This document shows, in pieces, positions 12,031-24,600 of a stretch of DNA of 64,000 bases. The position numbers and the translations under genes were made by a program. The stretch is taken from the NCBI GenBank assembly GCA_022578965.1, contig MU400552.1:124001-188000 (forward strand), in the 5' to 3' direction. Below the pieces are notes generated by a model, which ran no database searches, was not told the DNA's origin, and saw only the letters and a list, made by a program, of their open reading frames with translations. Origin of the DNA: Xylaria sp. FL1777. Lineage: Eukaryota > Ascomycota > Sordariomycetes > Xylariales > Xylariaceae. How positions within the stretch are numbered: position 1 is the stretch's first letter; each line of letters starts with the position of its first letter.

Positions 12031-12810
12031 TTACGTCAATGATGGAGCAGCGAATTGAGCTCGGGAGGCAATATGTATTGCCACAACAGAGAACGAAATG
12101 GATTGCGTGGTCATATCTTATGTGGATCTGATACATTGTTGGACTATGCTTTTTTCCTTGTACACAGGCACTGTTCTGCGGCTCGACTTAGTCACCGATG
12201 TAGAAATCATCACTGGCACGAGGTATGATGTCAATGCTCACCAGATACGACTATAGCAATAGGGTATTGTGAATGACTTGCTTATAGCCAGTGAGATAAA
12301 TTTTATGATAATGGATCTGAGCTGCAATTGTAGCTCCCAGGTTTCAACGAAATAGCCAGAGCCTTTAAAATAACATCTCCGATAAATCCGAACATCACCA
12401 CTACGTATTTCTCGAGTGTCCCACGTGTCGCTGAAGAGGTCTTGACTGTGGTTTTAAAGAATGGTATTGGCATTTGAAACCGGGAGATTGTTCCGGTCGG
12501 TCTGGTTTATGTGTAGGTACATAATGAAGACGGATCTACGTTGATGCATCCAAGGAACTATTAATCGGTACAGTTACACCCCTACGTGTATGGAACCACT
12601 TACGATTGGAGTACAGGTACATATAAGCAGATGCAACAGGGTACCTAAATTTAGATACCAACATTACCTGGATACACAGGTAGGCAGCAAAGTACCGACA
12701 GTACATATTGTACGTGTAGCATATGCCTTTACTCAATTGTTTGTCTCCAGTCTTGAAACTCTCTCATCAGTTTCCCTCCATCCAAGATATCGGAATAAGA
12801 CAGGAATGAT
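12031..12810. other. Intergenic region, 780 bp
   Basis: It lies between the FAD oxidoreductase stop and the RRT8-like gene start. It carries several GTACCTA/GTAGGTA short palindromes (about 12510-12700), the motif also clustered at 1140-1290 and 52000-52070. No coding region was seen. Confidence 0.45.
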
Positions 12811-13818
12811 ATGGCCTCAGAAACTCGACTCCCTCCGCCTATGCGTTCCCTTGAGCGTCCCTACAACTATGTCTCTCGAGCCCTATTGGCTGCCTCGTAC
12901 CCTCTCCGGGGCATATACTACTTCTTGCGTCATCCCGCCTTCTACCCTCTATTCTTAGGTCGACTACTGCCTCTTTCTATCATCTCGACCCTTGTGTATA
13001 TGCTACTTTTTACCTTTGCTTTTCTACCCCAATTCGCCTTCTTAGCCATATTCCATGGCCGCGCTGCATGGCTGAACGCAGTAGTCCTCGTATTGGGCGA
13101 GGGACTGGTCATTATCCAGGGCCTATTCGAAGGCTTCTTCGTTGACGAGTGCCGCGTCGACGTATTTGATGTGAGACACTCCTTACGCACACCATTTGCC
13201 CTTCTGGGCCCCCTTCTGGGCCTTCTATCGTAGAGAATGCAATATTGTGCTGCACGATAGCAATGTGATAATTGCTCAGGTCGCGCTTTGCTAACCCTTG
13301 CTTAGGCAACCCTCATCAATGAAGACCTCGAAAGCCTGGTCGCGCCCCACCGACTGCTGTTCCCTGATGCCCCGAACTCGGTCAAGAAGCTTGGCAAGCC
13401 GACGACCTCAGCGGTTTACCAGCCGTGGAGCCTTATTCAGATCGTCGAACTCATCATCTGCCTACCACTCAACTTCATTCCGTACGTTGGCACGCCGGCC
13501 TTTATTATCATCACCGGTGCGAGGCTCGGAACGTTTGCGCACTATAGATGGTTCGAGCTGCGCGGGCTAAACAAGAAGGAGCGCAAACTTGCTATTCGAA
13601 ATAGGAGTTGGGATTATACATGGTTTGGAACCATTGCCATGATATTGGGACTTATACCTATACTATCCTTCTTTTTCCTCTTGACATCGACTGCAGGCTC
13701 GGCATTATGGGCAGCGAAACTAGAGCATCAGATGCGCGTGACGCCAGAGACACAGGGAGAAGTGTCGGGGCAGGAACCCGACGAGCCACCTCCCCCATAT
13801 GTGGACAATCCTATATAA
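12811..13818 (+). CDS. EI24/CysZ-superfamily membrane protein, RRT8/LDS (outer spore wall)-like
   Basis: Exons 12811-13170 and 13306-13818, joined in phase 0 across a 135 bp intron (GTGAGA...GCTTAG), give 290 residues. There are about four or five hydrophobic helices: a cluster at about 48-108 (LPLSIISTLVYMLLFTFAF, then LNAVVLVLGEGLVIIQGLF), one at about 165-185 (IVELIICLPLNFIPYVGTPA) and one at about 230-255. The motif NFIPYVGTPAFI with the following HYRWFELRG is characteristic of the RRT8/LDS1/LDS2 family, which is lipid-droplet-associated and affects outer spore wall assembly in yeast. The C-terminus ends in an acidic tail with PPPPYV, a PY motif of the kind bound by Nedd4/Rsp5 ubiquitin ligases. 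The family call is good. The function in this fungus is inferred only. Confidence 0.82.
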
Positions 13819-15218
13819 ATTTTACTGTAGGTTTAATAGACTTTTGATACTGTTTGGAGGCGAAAACAAGGCGGACTACATCTATCTCACTTTATTGACC
13901 CGAATCACGTTTTATTATATTGTCGCGGCGCTACCCAATAGTTCTTAAGTGGCCTGCAGCATTATGCTCGTACCTTCATCTGAAAAGCTAAGAACGCATT
14001 GCAGGTGTTATATGCTCTGTCTTCCTCGACCCGTCTCCGGCTAGGGCTCCTTCAAGTTGTTTACCGGCTTTTCATGCAAAGAAATCATCTGACACCAGAG
14101 AGGGCATTCACCTCAAAATCCCAGAAAGGTGATGCACTGTCTGCACTTGTGGTCCACACTCGAGTAGCCAGTCCTCTTGACATTTTGCGACTGGGATTAT
14201 CTGTATTGCCCGCGTCACCAATGATTTCGCACAAGCTACTGGAGGAATTATCTTTCCCAGAATATTTTCTCCATTGATAATCCCATTGCCATGACGCCCT
14301 ATCATTACTGGGAGCTCGCAACAAGCAGTACTTATGCCGTACTCCTACATTAATAGCATCACGGCCATTGCCTAAACACAGCGTTATTTTGTTATGTTGC
14401 ACAACCAGTATAATAGAGATAACGGGGACTCCCAATTCTATTCAGGCATTCAGATCCATACCTGGCCATCTACTCTGACGACCAAGAATGAGTGAGAGAT
14501 GCTGTACTGAACAGAGGGCCACATGGTTGGTAATTACATCGCTCCCAATCGGGAGTGGTTCCGATTCACTTATCAAGCAAGTGCTAACAACTTCATAGAT
14601 GTGCTGTTCCCAGTCCGCCCACAGCCTCCCACCTTCCGTCCCAAGGGATGGAAACAACACGAGTGTAGAAGTATCTGCGGCACTCCTCCATTCAACGTGT
14701 CAAGCTTTCCCATGTTGATCTTTGAGGAGAAGGTGCTCTGCAGCCTCTCTGGCTCTGTGGCTCGCTGACTGCCGAGATCAGCTGTTTGGGCAGGGCTGAT
14801 GATGTAGGTGCCTGCTTGAGTTCTGGTGGTGGGACCAGTCACATCGTGAGCCGCCGATGTGCCTTCCGTCTCTTTCAACGTATGACGTGCTCACTTTCTT
14901 CAGAGGAAGGCACGATATGTAGGGCAAGCAGACTTTGCGTTTCGAGCCAGAGAAAAGATTTCTCGTTCGGTCTCCCACTCATTCCTTTTCCATCTGCCCT
15001 CCTCAACTCTCTTCACCCTAACTCCTCTTTCTCACCTCTTCGCCCGCTCACCTCTGATATTTCTCCTCCTAATTTGCCCCTCATCTATCAACCATAGGCA
15101 GTCATTCGTTACAACTTGCCATACCAGCATCTATCAAGAATCTACCGGCATCCAATCAAGTATCCAGGCTTTCATCAACCGTCTATTCAGGCCATCAACC
15201 GTACTCGGCCAAGCAAGT
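13819..15218. promoter_or_regulatory. Long upstream region and CT-rich leader of the mucin-like gene
   Basis: About 1.4 kb. From about 14940 to 15090 the plus strand is strongly pyrimidine-rich (long C/T tracts such as CTCTTTCTCACCTCTTCGCC), followed by CAACC/CATCAACC-rich leader sequence up to the ATG at 15219. CT blocks just before the transcription start are a known mark of well-expressed filamentous-fungal genes. The remainder (13860-14900) has scattered short open frames without recognisable content. Confidence 0.5.
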
Positions 15219-18200
15219 ATGCGTGTCGATGCCCTCCTGGGCCTCCTCGGGGCTGCTGGCCTCGCAGGTCTAGCTTCTGCTCAGCAGTATGGTAATTCGT
15301 AAGTATAGGTTCTCTTCTACTGCTTCACAGATACTGCTTCTACTGCTTAAATTGAACTCCGTGACCTGAGTAAGCCGAGGCTAATGTAACCAACTCCATA
15401 GGCCTGGTACCTCTGGAGGTGGAGAGAATCCTAACAGCGGATCCGGTCCTGGCACTGGCACTGGCACTGGATCTAATCCTGGGACTGGATCTGGTCCTGG
15501 TACTGGCACTGGTACCGGATCTAATCCTGGCACCGGATCTGGTCCTGGTACTGGTACCGGTCCTGGTCCTGGCACTGGTTCAAGTCCTAATAATGGACCT
15601 GGCAGCGGATCTGGCAGCGGATCTGGCCTCGGGACTTGTCCTGTGCCACCAACTACTACTGTCTTCATTACCGTTACTCCTGCTGTTGCTCCTAGCATCG
15701 TCTCAACTGTTGTCTCTACTGTCACTGTTGCTGTACCCCCCGGCTCTGGTAGTCCCGGTCAAGGCGGCCCTAATCAAGGTGGCTCGGGTACGGGTCCTTT
15801 CATCACATCTTATTTCACACCTGGCACTAGTCTCCTTCCCTGGTCTCCAGCCGGCGTGTCAGCGACTAATCCTGCTTTCTGGTCAACTGATTTCCTCACT
15901 CTTACTTTACCTCCTGGCCCGGGTCAAGCATCTCCTAGCACTATCACCTACACCATTGTCTCTCCACAAGGTCCCAATCCCTCTGGCAGCAATTACGGCG
16001 GCCACCCGGAGACCGTTACTATCACCCAGCCAGCTGTTGGTGGTGGGCCAGGAAGTGGTGGCTCTGGTGGTGCTCCTGGTCAAACAAATGGTCCCGGTAG
16101 CGGCGGCTCCGGTAGTAATCCCAATATCGGTACATACTCTACACCTCTCACTATCACAGAGACTATCCCGGCTGGTGGCTCCCCCAGTGGAGTTCCCGGC
16201 GGCCCTGGCGGTAACCCCAATATTGGTACAAGCCCTACCCCTAGGCCCCCATTTACTTTTACCGAAACCATTCCAACTGGCGGCCCAGGCAATGGCGGCC
16301 CTGGAAACAACCAACCGACCGGTACTCCATATGGCACCGGCTATTATCCCACTACATCTCCATTCACCATTACCGTCACTGTTCCGAATGGTGGCAATGG
16401 TGTGTCCAACCCTTCTTCAGGCGGATTCTCACCTGGGGGTCCCAGTGGTCCCGGCGGTCAAGGCGGCACGTCCATCATTCCCACTTTAATCTCGCCCGTT
16501 CCGCCTGGCCCATTTTCTGGTCCTTTCGGCGTCCCCCCATCGCCATCCCAGACCGAGAATCCCTTCAGTCCATTCGGTGGCACCAGTCCTTCGAGTCAAT
16601 ACACAGGAACAGCTCCTAATGGAGGTAGCGGGCCTGAGGGTAGCCAGCCTCTACCCACAATTACGATCACGTTTCCTGGTGGATCCCCGACTAATCCCAA
16701 CGGTGGAACAGGTGGAAGTGCACCTCTCCAAACACTCACCGTCACATCTCCTAACGGATTATCAACTGGTCCAAATGGAGGTACTGGTGGAAGTCAACCT
16801 CAGACCTTCACTGTCACTGCACCTAACGGATCACCGACTGGACCTAATGGTGGTGCAGGAGGCAGTGGACCCCAGACACTCACTATCACTGTACCTAACG
16901 GAGGCGCAGGTGGCAACGGACCACTTCAGACGCTCACTGTCACTATACCTAACGGAGGCGCAGGCGGGAACGGACCTCTCACTCTCACTGTACCCAACGG
17001 AGGCGCAGGCGGGAACGGGCCTCTCACTGTCACTGTACCCAACGGTGGTACAGGCGGGAACGGACCTCTTACTGTTACTATACCCAACGGCGGTACAGGC
17101 GGGAACGGTCCTCTCACTGTTACTATACCCAACGGTGGTGCAGGTGGAAACGGACCTCTTCAGACACTCACTGTTACTGTACCTAATGGTGGTGTAGGTG
17201 GAAACGGGCCCCAGACACTTACTGTCACTGTACCCAACGGATCACCGACCGGACCCAACAACGGTGGTACAGGCGGGAACGGACCTTTCACCGTCACTGT
17301 ACCCAACGGAGATGAAGGCGGGAACGGGCCTCTCCAGACACTCACTGTTACTGTACCCAATGGTGGCTCAGGTGGGAATGGACCCCTTCAGACACTCACC
17401 GTCACTGTACCCAACGGATCACCGACCGGACCCAACAACGGTGGTGCAGCCGGGAGCGGACCTCTACAGACGCTAACTATTACCGTACCCAATAGTGGCT
17501 CGGGTGGGAACGGGCCCCTTCAGACACTGACTGTTACCGTGCCTAACGGATCACCTACTGGGCCTAGCGGTGCTGCAGGTGGCAGTGGTCCACTTCAAAC
17601 ACTCACTATTACCGTGCCGAACGGGGGTGCTGGTGGAAATGGACCTATTCAAACACTAACTGTCACCGTGCCCAACGGATCGCCCAACGGCCCCAACGGC
17701 GGGCCAGCTGGAAGCCAACCTCTTCAGACCTTAACTATTCCGGCACCTAATGGTTCGCCCACTGGCTCCAACGGTGGTGCAGGTCAGAGCCAGCTGCCAT
17801 CAACGATTACTGTCACAGCACCTGGACAATCCCCTACTGATTATGGTGCTGGATCTATCCAACAAGGTGGCACCGAAGGACCCGGTGGCAGCCAACCTCT
17901 CCCTACCGTAACCATTACTGTACAAACAGGACCTGGCAATGGAAATGGCGGCGGAACTAGTGGGAGTCAACCCCTCCAAACTCTTACCCTAACCGTCCCT
18001 GGTGAGGAAGGCCCGGGTGGTATCCAGCCTCCCGAGACCCTCACTGTTACCATTCCTTCCGGAAGTCCTGGCGGCGCGACGGGCAACCCCGGATCTGGAC
18101 AAAGTCAACCACTTCAAACCCTTACTGTTACACTTCCTGCATCCCAAAGCGAGTTAGAAGGGGAGCCGCAAACCGTTACCGTAACAGCTTCAGGAGGATC

Positions 18201-20404
18201 ACCAAGTAATAGTAACGCTCCCGGCTCCGGTAGCCAAGGCACTTCATCTTGCGATGAGACCGGGCCTGGCTCACCAAGTAGCGGACCATGGTCCCCTTCA
18301 CAGACCGCCGTCGTCCCTGGAGGGCAAGGTGGCCAACCTGGAGGGCCATCATCCGGTCCTTGGCCCTCCCAATCTGCTGGTGGGCAGGGCGGCCAGCCAG
18401 GCTCTCCTTCGAATGGTCCTTGGTCTCCTTCGCAACCTGCTGGCGGACAATCAGGTTCGCCATCAACTGGGCCCTTTCAGACATCAGGCAGCCCGAACGG
18501 TGGAGGCCCATTTGGCTCTCCATCTAATGGACCTTGGTCACCCTCTTCTGCTGGCGGCCCAGGCGGCCAAACGGGATCTCCTTCATTTGGTCCATGGCCG
18601 GAATCTGGCAACCCAGGCGGTCCTCTAGCTAGCACTTCACCCTGTACTACTGGAAATGGCCCTGGCGCTTCAGGCGTGCCATCGGCATCCAATACAGGGG
18701 GCTCACCATTTCCAGTGATCACTTTGACTTTGTCTGAGATACCAATTCAACCGAGCAACGGCGGTAACGGTGGCTCTCCATTTCCTCCAACTACCCAAAG
18801 TAACTCAGCAAACCCAAACAGTGCTTCGAACCCGACCTCAGCTGGGCAAGGAAATCCTTCCGGTGGATCTTCTGAGCCTTGGGCCAATCCCACCGCGTCA
18901 GGACATCCGGGTTCTGAGACTGAGCCCAGTCCAAGCGGTGGGTATGGAGCACCTTTCGTGAGCGAGTCAACTCTTCTCCCTTCCCAAGAATCAGGCAATA
19001 GCGCCGCAAATTCAAATCTCGCCCCGAGCACGACTGCAGCGCCATCATCATTGGCTCCAGGTGCTGGACAATCCGCTTCTCCATCTCCTGTATCATCTGG
19101 TCCTTCACGCAGCCCCTTCTCATCTGTACCAAGCAGTGGCTGGAACTTTTCCACGTCTGCCTCTCAAGAAGGACCAGCTAGCGAATCTACGAGCTCTCCC
19201 GCCGCGGGATCTAATCCCAGCGAGACAAGTTCTTGTACTGATTCAACTACCAAACAGAGTGGATCAGCCTCAACCCCCTTATCGCCTAGCGAGGCAGCTC
19301 CCACACTACCGTCTGCAAGCGGACCTGCTGGCAGCTCTGGTTCAGAGACTCCTCTTGGTTGCCTGTCAATGACGACAATGGTGATCTCGACAATGACCTT
19401 CTCTTGGTGTGATCAAGTAGCTGGCCCAACAGGGCAAGCTAGCATTCAAAATATCGGCAGCACTGCAACCAACTCTCTGTCACCAACGCCTGCCCCTGGT
19501 GGATACGAATTCGGTTCTGCCTCGGTTGGTAAGCGATCACCCGCGACAATCGATTTAGTATCCAACTCAGTCATTCATGTCCCATCAACATTGACCACCG
19601 TTGTTCTTTCTTCTCGCTCAAGTGAAGACATCTTTGCACCTAGTGAAACCTCTTCTTGTGGTGGACCTACTGACCAGGGCAATTTCACTCAGAATGTGAG
19701 CCTCCACTACTAATAAACTAGTGAAAAGCTCACTGACTAACCCATTCTAGTTTGATGACCTCCCGCCCCAGAACGCGGGTCCAAAAGACAATCCCAAGCC
19801 TATGCCGATATTTACTCCCTACCACCGTTTCTACTACTCAGGCGGCTTCACAGTTCTTCCGCCACCCGCCGCCCGTTTTCAGCCCTCCTCCGGCAATCTC
19901 ATGCTTCAATTCACCCCTTCATCCATCTCCAACACTTCTCAGCCGGGAATTCCCCCAGATACTGCTGATATCAGTGTTGGACCTCAACAACTTGCTACCT
20001 GCTTCTCATTCAACTTCACTAAAGTCAGCCTTGGCTGCGATTCTGAGATGCCCTGTTCGTTTACTTTCACGGGATTCAAGTATGATCGATTCAAACAAGC
20101 GGCGGTCGAGGTAATATCGCAGACAGTCAGCGTTCCTGTTTGCCCAGACACAGTGAACTGTGCATTAACTCCAATTGTCGTCTCTGGCTTCAAAGACGTA
20201 ACTTCCATTACAGTCAAGGCGCAAGCTGACGGAAAACCTACTATCTGGTGGGCGGATGATTTCGCTTTCGGTTGGTACGAGGATAATTGTGAATCTGGGA
20301 TGTGTCGATCTAGAGTCCCAAACGGGATCACAAAGCCCGATTGGTCTGTCACAGGCCGACGAGCTGCGTCAAAATTGATGAGCCTAGTCCGGATTTGGGG
20401 TTAA
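15219..20404 (+). CDS. Giant secreted mucin/adhesin-like Gly-Pro-Ser-Thr-Asn-rich repeat protein with conserved C-terminal domain
   Basis: Three exons, 15219-15298, 15402-19695 and 19751-20404 (introns 103 and 55 bp, GT-AG), give 1,675 residues in one frame. Residues 1-21 (MRVDALLGLLGAAGLAGLASA) are a signal peptide. Residues about 28-105 are Gly/Thr/Ser/Pro repeats, then comes TTTVFITVTPAVAPSIVSTV, a fungal-adhesin-like Thr/Val stretch. About residues 438-830 consist of degenerate 15-18-residue units built on NGGAGGNGPLQTLTVTVP. A further 600 residues are Ser/Pro/Gly-rich and should be heavily O-glycosylated. The last 217 residues (from 1459, FDDLPPQN) form a compact domain with seven cysteines and DGKPTIWWADDFAFGW, resembling the fungal domain catalogued as DUF7371 (from memory). 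A cell-wall or extracellular adhesive role is inferred. No GPI signal is visible at the C-terminus. Confidence 0.85.
16633..17800 (+). repeat. Coding minisatellite, 45/54-bp units in the mucin-like gene
   Basis: About 18-20 degenerate tandem copies, mostly 45 bp (15 codons, PNGGTGGNGPLTVTV) or 54 bp (18 codons, with an inserted LQT). Several copies carry an extra SPTGPN block. All length changes are multiples of three, so the frame is kept. Neighbouring copies at 16960-17150 are the most alike, suggesting recent local duplication by slippage or unequal exchange. Such arrays typically vary in copy number between strains. Confidence 0.85.
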
Positions 20405-21629
20405 TAATGTGCACATGGTATCTGATGGATTACAGGTGATCAGAATATCTCACTTGCTTCGCACAGAAATTTGCTTGACATTTAACATCGATGGTCATGT
20501 GGACAAGGTTATTGCCTTGCCTTCGGCATAATAACTGTGGTGATGGAACTCACAGATAGATAAAATCACACATCTGGCAATTTTGGTCGATGCAGAATGT
20601 AGCTACTTATGACTAGATCGAGTCAGATCACCATATCAAGCCTCAATTGATCTTTGCTTCTACTGATGCTGGTGAGAATTGAACTACTTCTAGCTCTCTT
20701 GCTTATTCCGAGATCATGTGTGCCTCAGCATCTATGTCAAATACCATATGCCAAGAAAATAAACCGTATCACACACTTTTAGGATTTTACAATAGACAAC
20801 CAAAGAACCTAAGTCGACACCTGCATTTCATACTATCTCGTTAAATACCCATCTTTGCGCTGATTTCCCTCCGCGTCGCACTACTGACCTATGTTTGGCT
20901 TGGCTCACGTGGGCACTATTCAGTTTCTTTGATCTCGGAATTTTTAACTGTAGTGGCAGCAGCTGTTCGTGGCAACCTTAGGCTCGTCGGCATGTACGAT
21001 GCAATGGTAACAGTATAACGTAAAGCTCGGCACTGGTTCCTACGCTGTACCGAATGCAACGCCTCTGCAGGGTGGGTTGGAGCCCGCATTTTCATGTGTG
21101 CTTAATCAAATCACCCAATGTGATCTTTAAGATGCTTGTGAATTCTCCTTCGCATTGTTGAGTTACATCTTCGTTGGTGACAAGGCCGAGTAAATGCTCA
21201 ATCTAGGCGGCGATTGGCCGCCTTGAAGGTCTATACAATTACTGCATATTCTAAGCGGTGGCATTCAAATAGAAAGGCTTGGAGAATTTTAATAGCTGTA
21301 TTTTGTAAGATATTCTGCTAGTGTAACAAAGACTACTTAGGATTAATGAATGATTCTTGACTTAGAATTTGAAGTCATTAATAAGTTGAGATGTAATCTA
21401 ACCCCAACCCTTCTATGTCTATTCCTTATTCCTTCGGACAACTCCGAAAACATTGTACAGCTAGCCCGTCTTATTATGCATTTCCCGTCGATCTCGAGTT
21501 AGACTTCGGTTTCATAGCATTGCCAGCCTGCCAAAACATGGTACTTCGTTATACATGGCCCAATCCCTAGTTTGTGAGCTGAAAGTCGTCCGAACGTATC
21601 TGTATACTCATTATTTCATTCATAAGGCC
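20405..21629. other. Intergenic region between mucin-like gene and PKS
   Basis: About 1.2 kb between the convergent 3' ends of the mucin-like gene (+) and the polyketide synthase (-). It is moderately AT-rich with stops in every frame. No open frame here has recognisable content, and no repeat or tRNA was seen. Confidence 0.5.
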
Positions 21630-24600
21630 TCATCTCTCGGCCGTAATTAGAAGGCCCATTTTATCAATCACTGCGTCCGCAAGCTTCTTAAATGTGAGTG
21701 TAGATGCTAGAAGCTTTTGAAAAGGGTAGTCAAGACCGAACTCTTTGAATAGCCAAGTTCGTAACTCGGCGCCGATCATGCTGTCGAGGCCGTAGCTCGC
21801 GATCGATGCTTGGCCGTCAAGCTCGAAGTTATCGAGGGAGATCATTAGGATGCTCGACATTCGCCGTGCTATATGCTCCGAAATGATTTTCACAACAGCT
21901 GCAGGACTCTCTGAGACTGCAGCCTTGATGGTGTGGGTGAACGTACTGCTTTCACCATTTCCTTTGTTGTTGTTGGTGCTCCTGTGCCCATTCAGAAGTC
22001 TCTCCATCGCGGCCCTTGTGTGACAAAAACGAGAGTCTGCATGCCAATATGCGATGTTCTCGTCTACAACCGATGCCGCCAGCTCACGGGGCTCCATCCC
22101 CATGATGACTTGTGACTCGTCTACGATCTCACTTACTATGATCTCCGAATTGATTGCATTTAGACCGCGCTTTGGGACAGGACTAGATCGAGACATAAGC
22201 ATGGCTGCTTCGAATCCATGCAGCATTTCGTGTTCATCGATGCCGTATAAACCCTTCCGGACAAGTGAAGCCTCAATCGAATCGTTATCTGCTACAACAC
22301 CCACATCAAGCACCATCGGTAGCACAAGTGATGTGGCAGCGAGCCCTGCTGCACGTCGTTGTCGCGCGAGGGAGTCTAAGGCGCTATTCGCCGCGCTGTA
22401 ATTGGCCTGTCCGGTGTTCCCCAATAGAGCCGAGATAGAGCTAGTCATCACGAAGAAGTCCGGGTCAATGCCTGCGCTCTGAAGTGCCCGATGCAGGCTA
22501 AGTGCACCCCGTGCTTTGGGTTTAACGCAGTCGACAAATGATTGATGTGTCATCTGCTCAAACATGCCATCCTATACCAAGTTTCAACAGCGTCAGCTCA
22601 CGTCCGGTAATAATTTGTAATGTGACGTATATAGCCTCTGGTGAATTTAAAGGTAAAAGGAAACCTGTTGATCGGATGATGCTATTGTAATAGTAGGACG
22701 TACCTTCAGAACCATCGCTGCGTGAATGACTCCACCTATAGGTCTCTCTGCTTGTATTGAAGACACGATTCTAGCAACGGCCTCTTCGTTAGAGGCGTCA
22801 GCGCGTATCACCTGGGTAGAGGCGCCGGAAAGCTCTATATCTGTAACTAAGCGAGCTGCCTCCGGCTTATCGATGCCTGACCGTGAGATAAATGTGAAGT
22901 GTCTAGCGCCACGTTCCATCATCCACCTCGTCAGGCTGCGTCCTAGGCCCCCTAAACAACCTACGAGGAGATATGTAGCATCCGGAGATAGTCGCAGTTG
23001 CGTGGACTTCGAAACAGCCTGACCAATTAAAATTGTGTTAGTTATATTGACTGTGTAGTTAAATACTATAAGAAAAGGCTTACCCATATTTGACTGGTCT
23101 GTGGGCGATAACGCACAATATGGGAGTCGTTTAAATCTCTGCTCTGTATCTTAGATGAAATATGTCTAGCATCTTCAATATCAACTAAATGAAGGGCGTT
23201 TTCTGACGTGTCGGTCTTAAGCAGAGGATGTGCTTCGGCGAGGTTCAGGGACGTGACTAGCAAGCTCGATGCAGCAGTGGCAGATTCTCGCAAATACTTC
23301 ATTGAACACGGAATGAAGCTTGCGCCGCGCGAGAAAGGTAGAGGGTCTAGTGCAGTCCCAAGAGGCTTTTCGTTAAGCAAGAGTAGGCGGCATGACGGTG
23401 GAATATATCTCCATACCTCCTGCGACAAACGTGTGTCAAAGTCATGTGCGAGAATGGTAACAACGCGAGACAGAGACGATTCCCGTTGACCACATATAAA
23501 CGAGTTTACGACATTTGTGTCACTGGTATGGAGTATCTGGCTGTCATCCAAGCCAATTTCCGAGGCATATTGCTGATAATCTTTATCAGACTCGCTGACA
23601 ACACTCAGTTGCCAACCCATGACCTTTGCTAGCCTCGCCAACATCTTAATATTCTGTTTTGGACCTGGTAACGATATGACTGTGTCTCCCTTCTCCAACT
23701 TGGCGCTAGCGAGGCAGAGATGAACGAGGGGGCATAACGACGACATCGTATGCACTAAGCCTTCTGAAGATATTGCTTGACACCCGTTACCGAAGATCGC
23801 ATATGCCGAAGTAGGGAATATTGTCTGCAATGTGTCGTACGTGAAGGCTATCGCACGTTTCCCTATAAAGCTTTGGCATACAGACGCGCCAACTCTGGTG
23901 ATATTCCCTGCGACAAGTGTGCGAGCGCCTGGAGAAAGGGACGGCCACCCTGAAGCTAGCACTTGGATCTCAACTTGGTCGTCAGCTAACGCTACTTGCT
24001 CTCCCCATCCTTGAGACTCGAAGATGAACTGTCCGTCCGGGGTCTTGTTCATCAGCTTCAATTGGCCTGATAATGAAACCTTTTGAGGTTGAGCTTGCCC
24101 CAAATCTTGATTCAAGCAATCGCGAGCGTGGACGCGTGAGATGAACATGATGCCCTGGTGCAGCCAGAACTCCGTATCGCACCCTGAATCCTTTGTGGCT
24201 GCAGAACTAAGCGTGTGAATAATGGTGCGGCATACGTTGCCTGATTCTTCATCATCATCTATGTCTAACAGTGTGATCTTCGCTGCGGCTTGCTCGGAGC
24301 GTATGACGCGCATCAGACCCTCGGCTATACCGGCTACCTCAGAGTGGCCCCCTGAGAGACCCTGCCTCACTCCACGAGTAAGCCAGAGTAGCGGTATTCC
24401 GGACGTCAGAAGCTCTTTAATAGCCTCAAATTGAGCCTCGTTTTCAAGCATCGAGGAAGATACAGCGCCAGCTATATCATTAACTAGGATATGATGGTTT
24501 TGTTCTTGGACAAACTCAGATATGCCTCTCTCGTGGACGTCAAATCGGGATCCCAGCTTTGAAAGGACGTCCCCAAAGCTACGCAGGCTTCGATCTTGTG

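Noticed and set aside
15419..16489. 356-codon open frame in a second plus-strand frame inside the mucin-like gene
   Set aside because: It is a Leu/Val/Ala shadow of the Gly/Pro/Thr repeats. The true frame has the signal peptide, splice sites and the conserved C-terminal domain.
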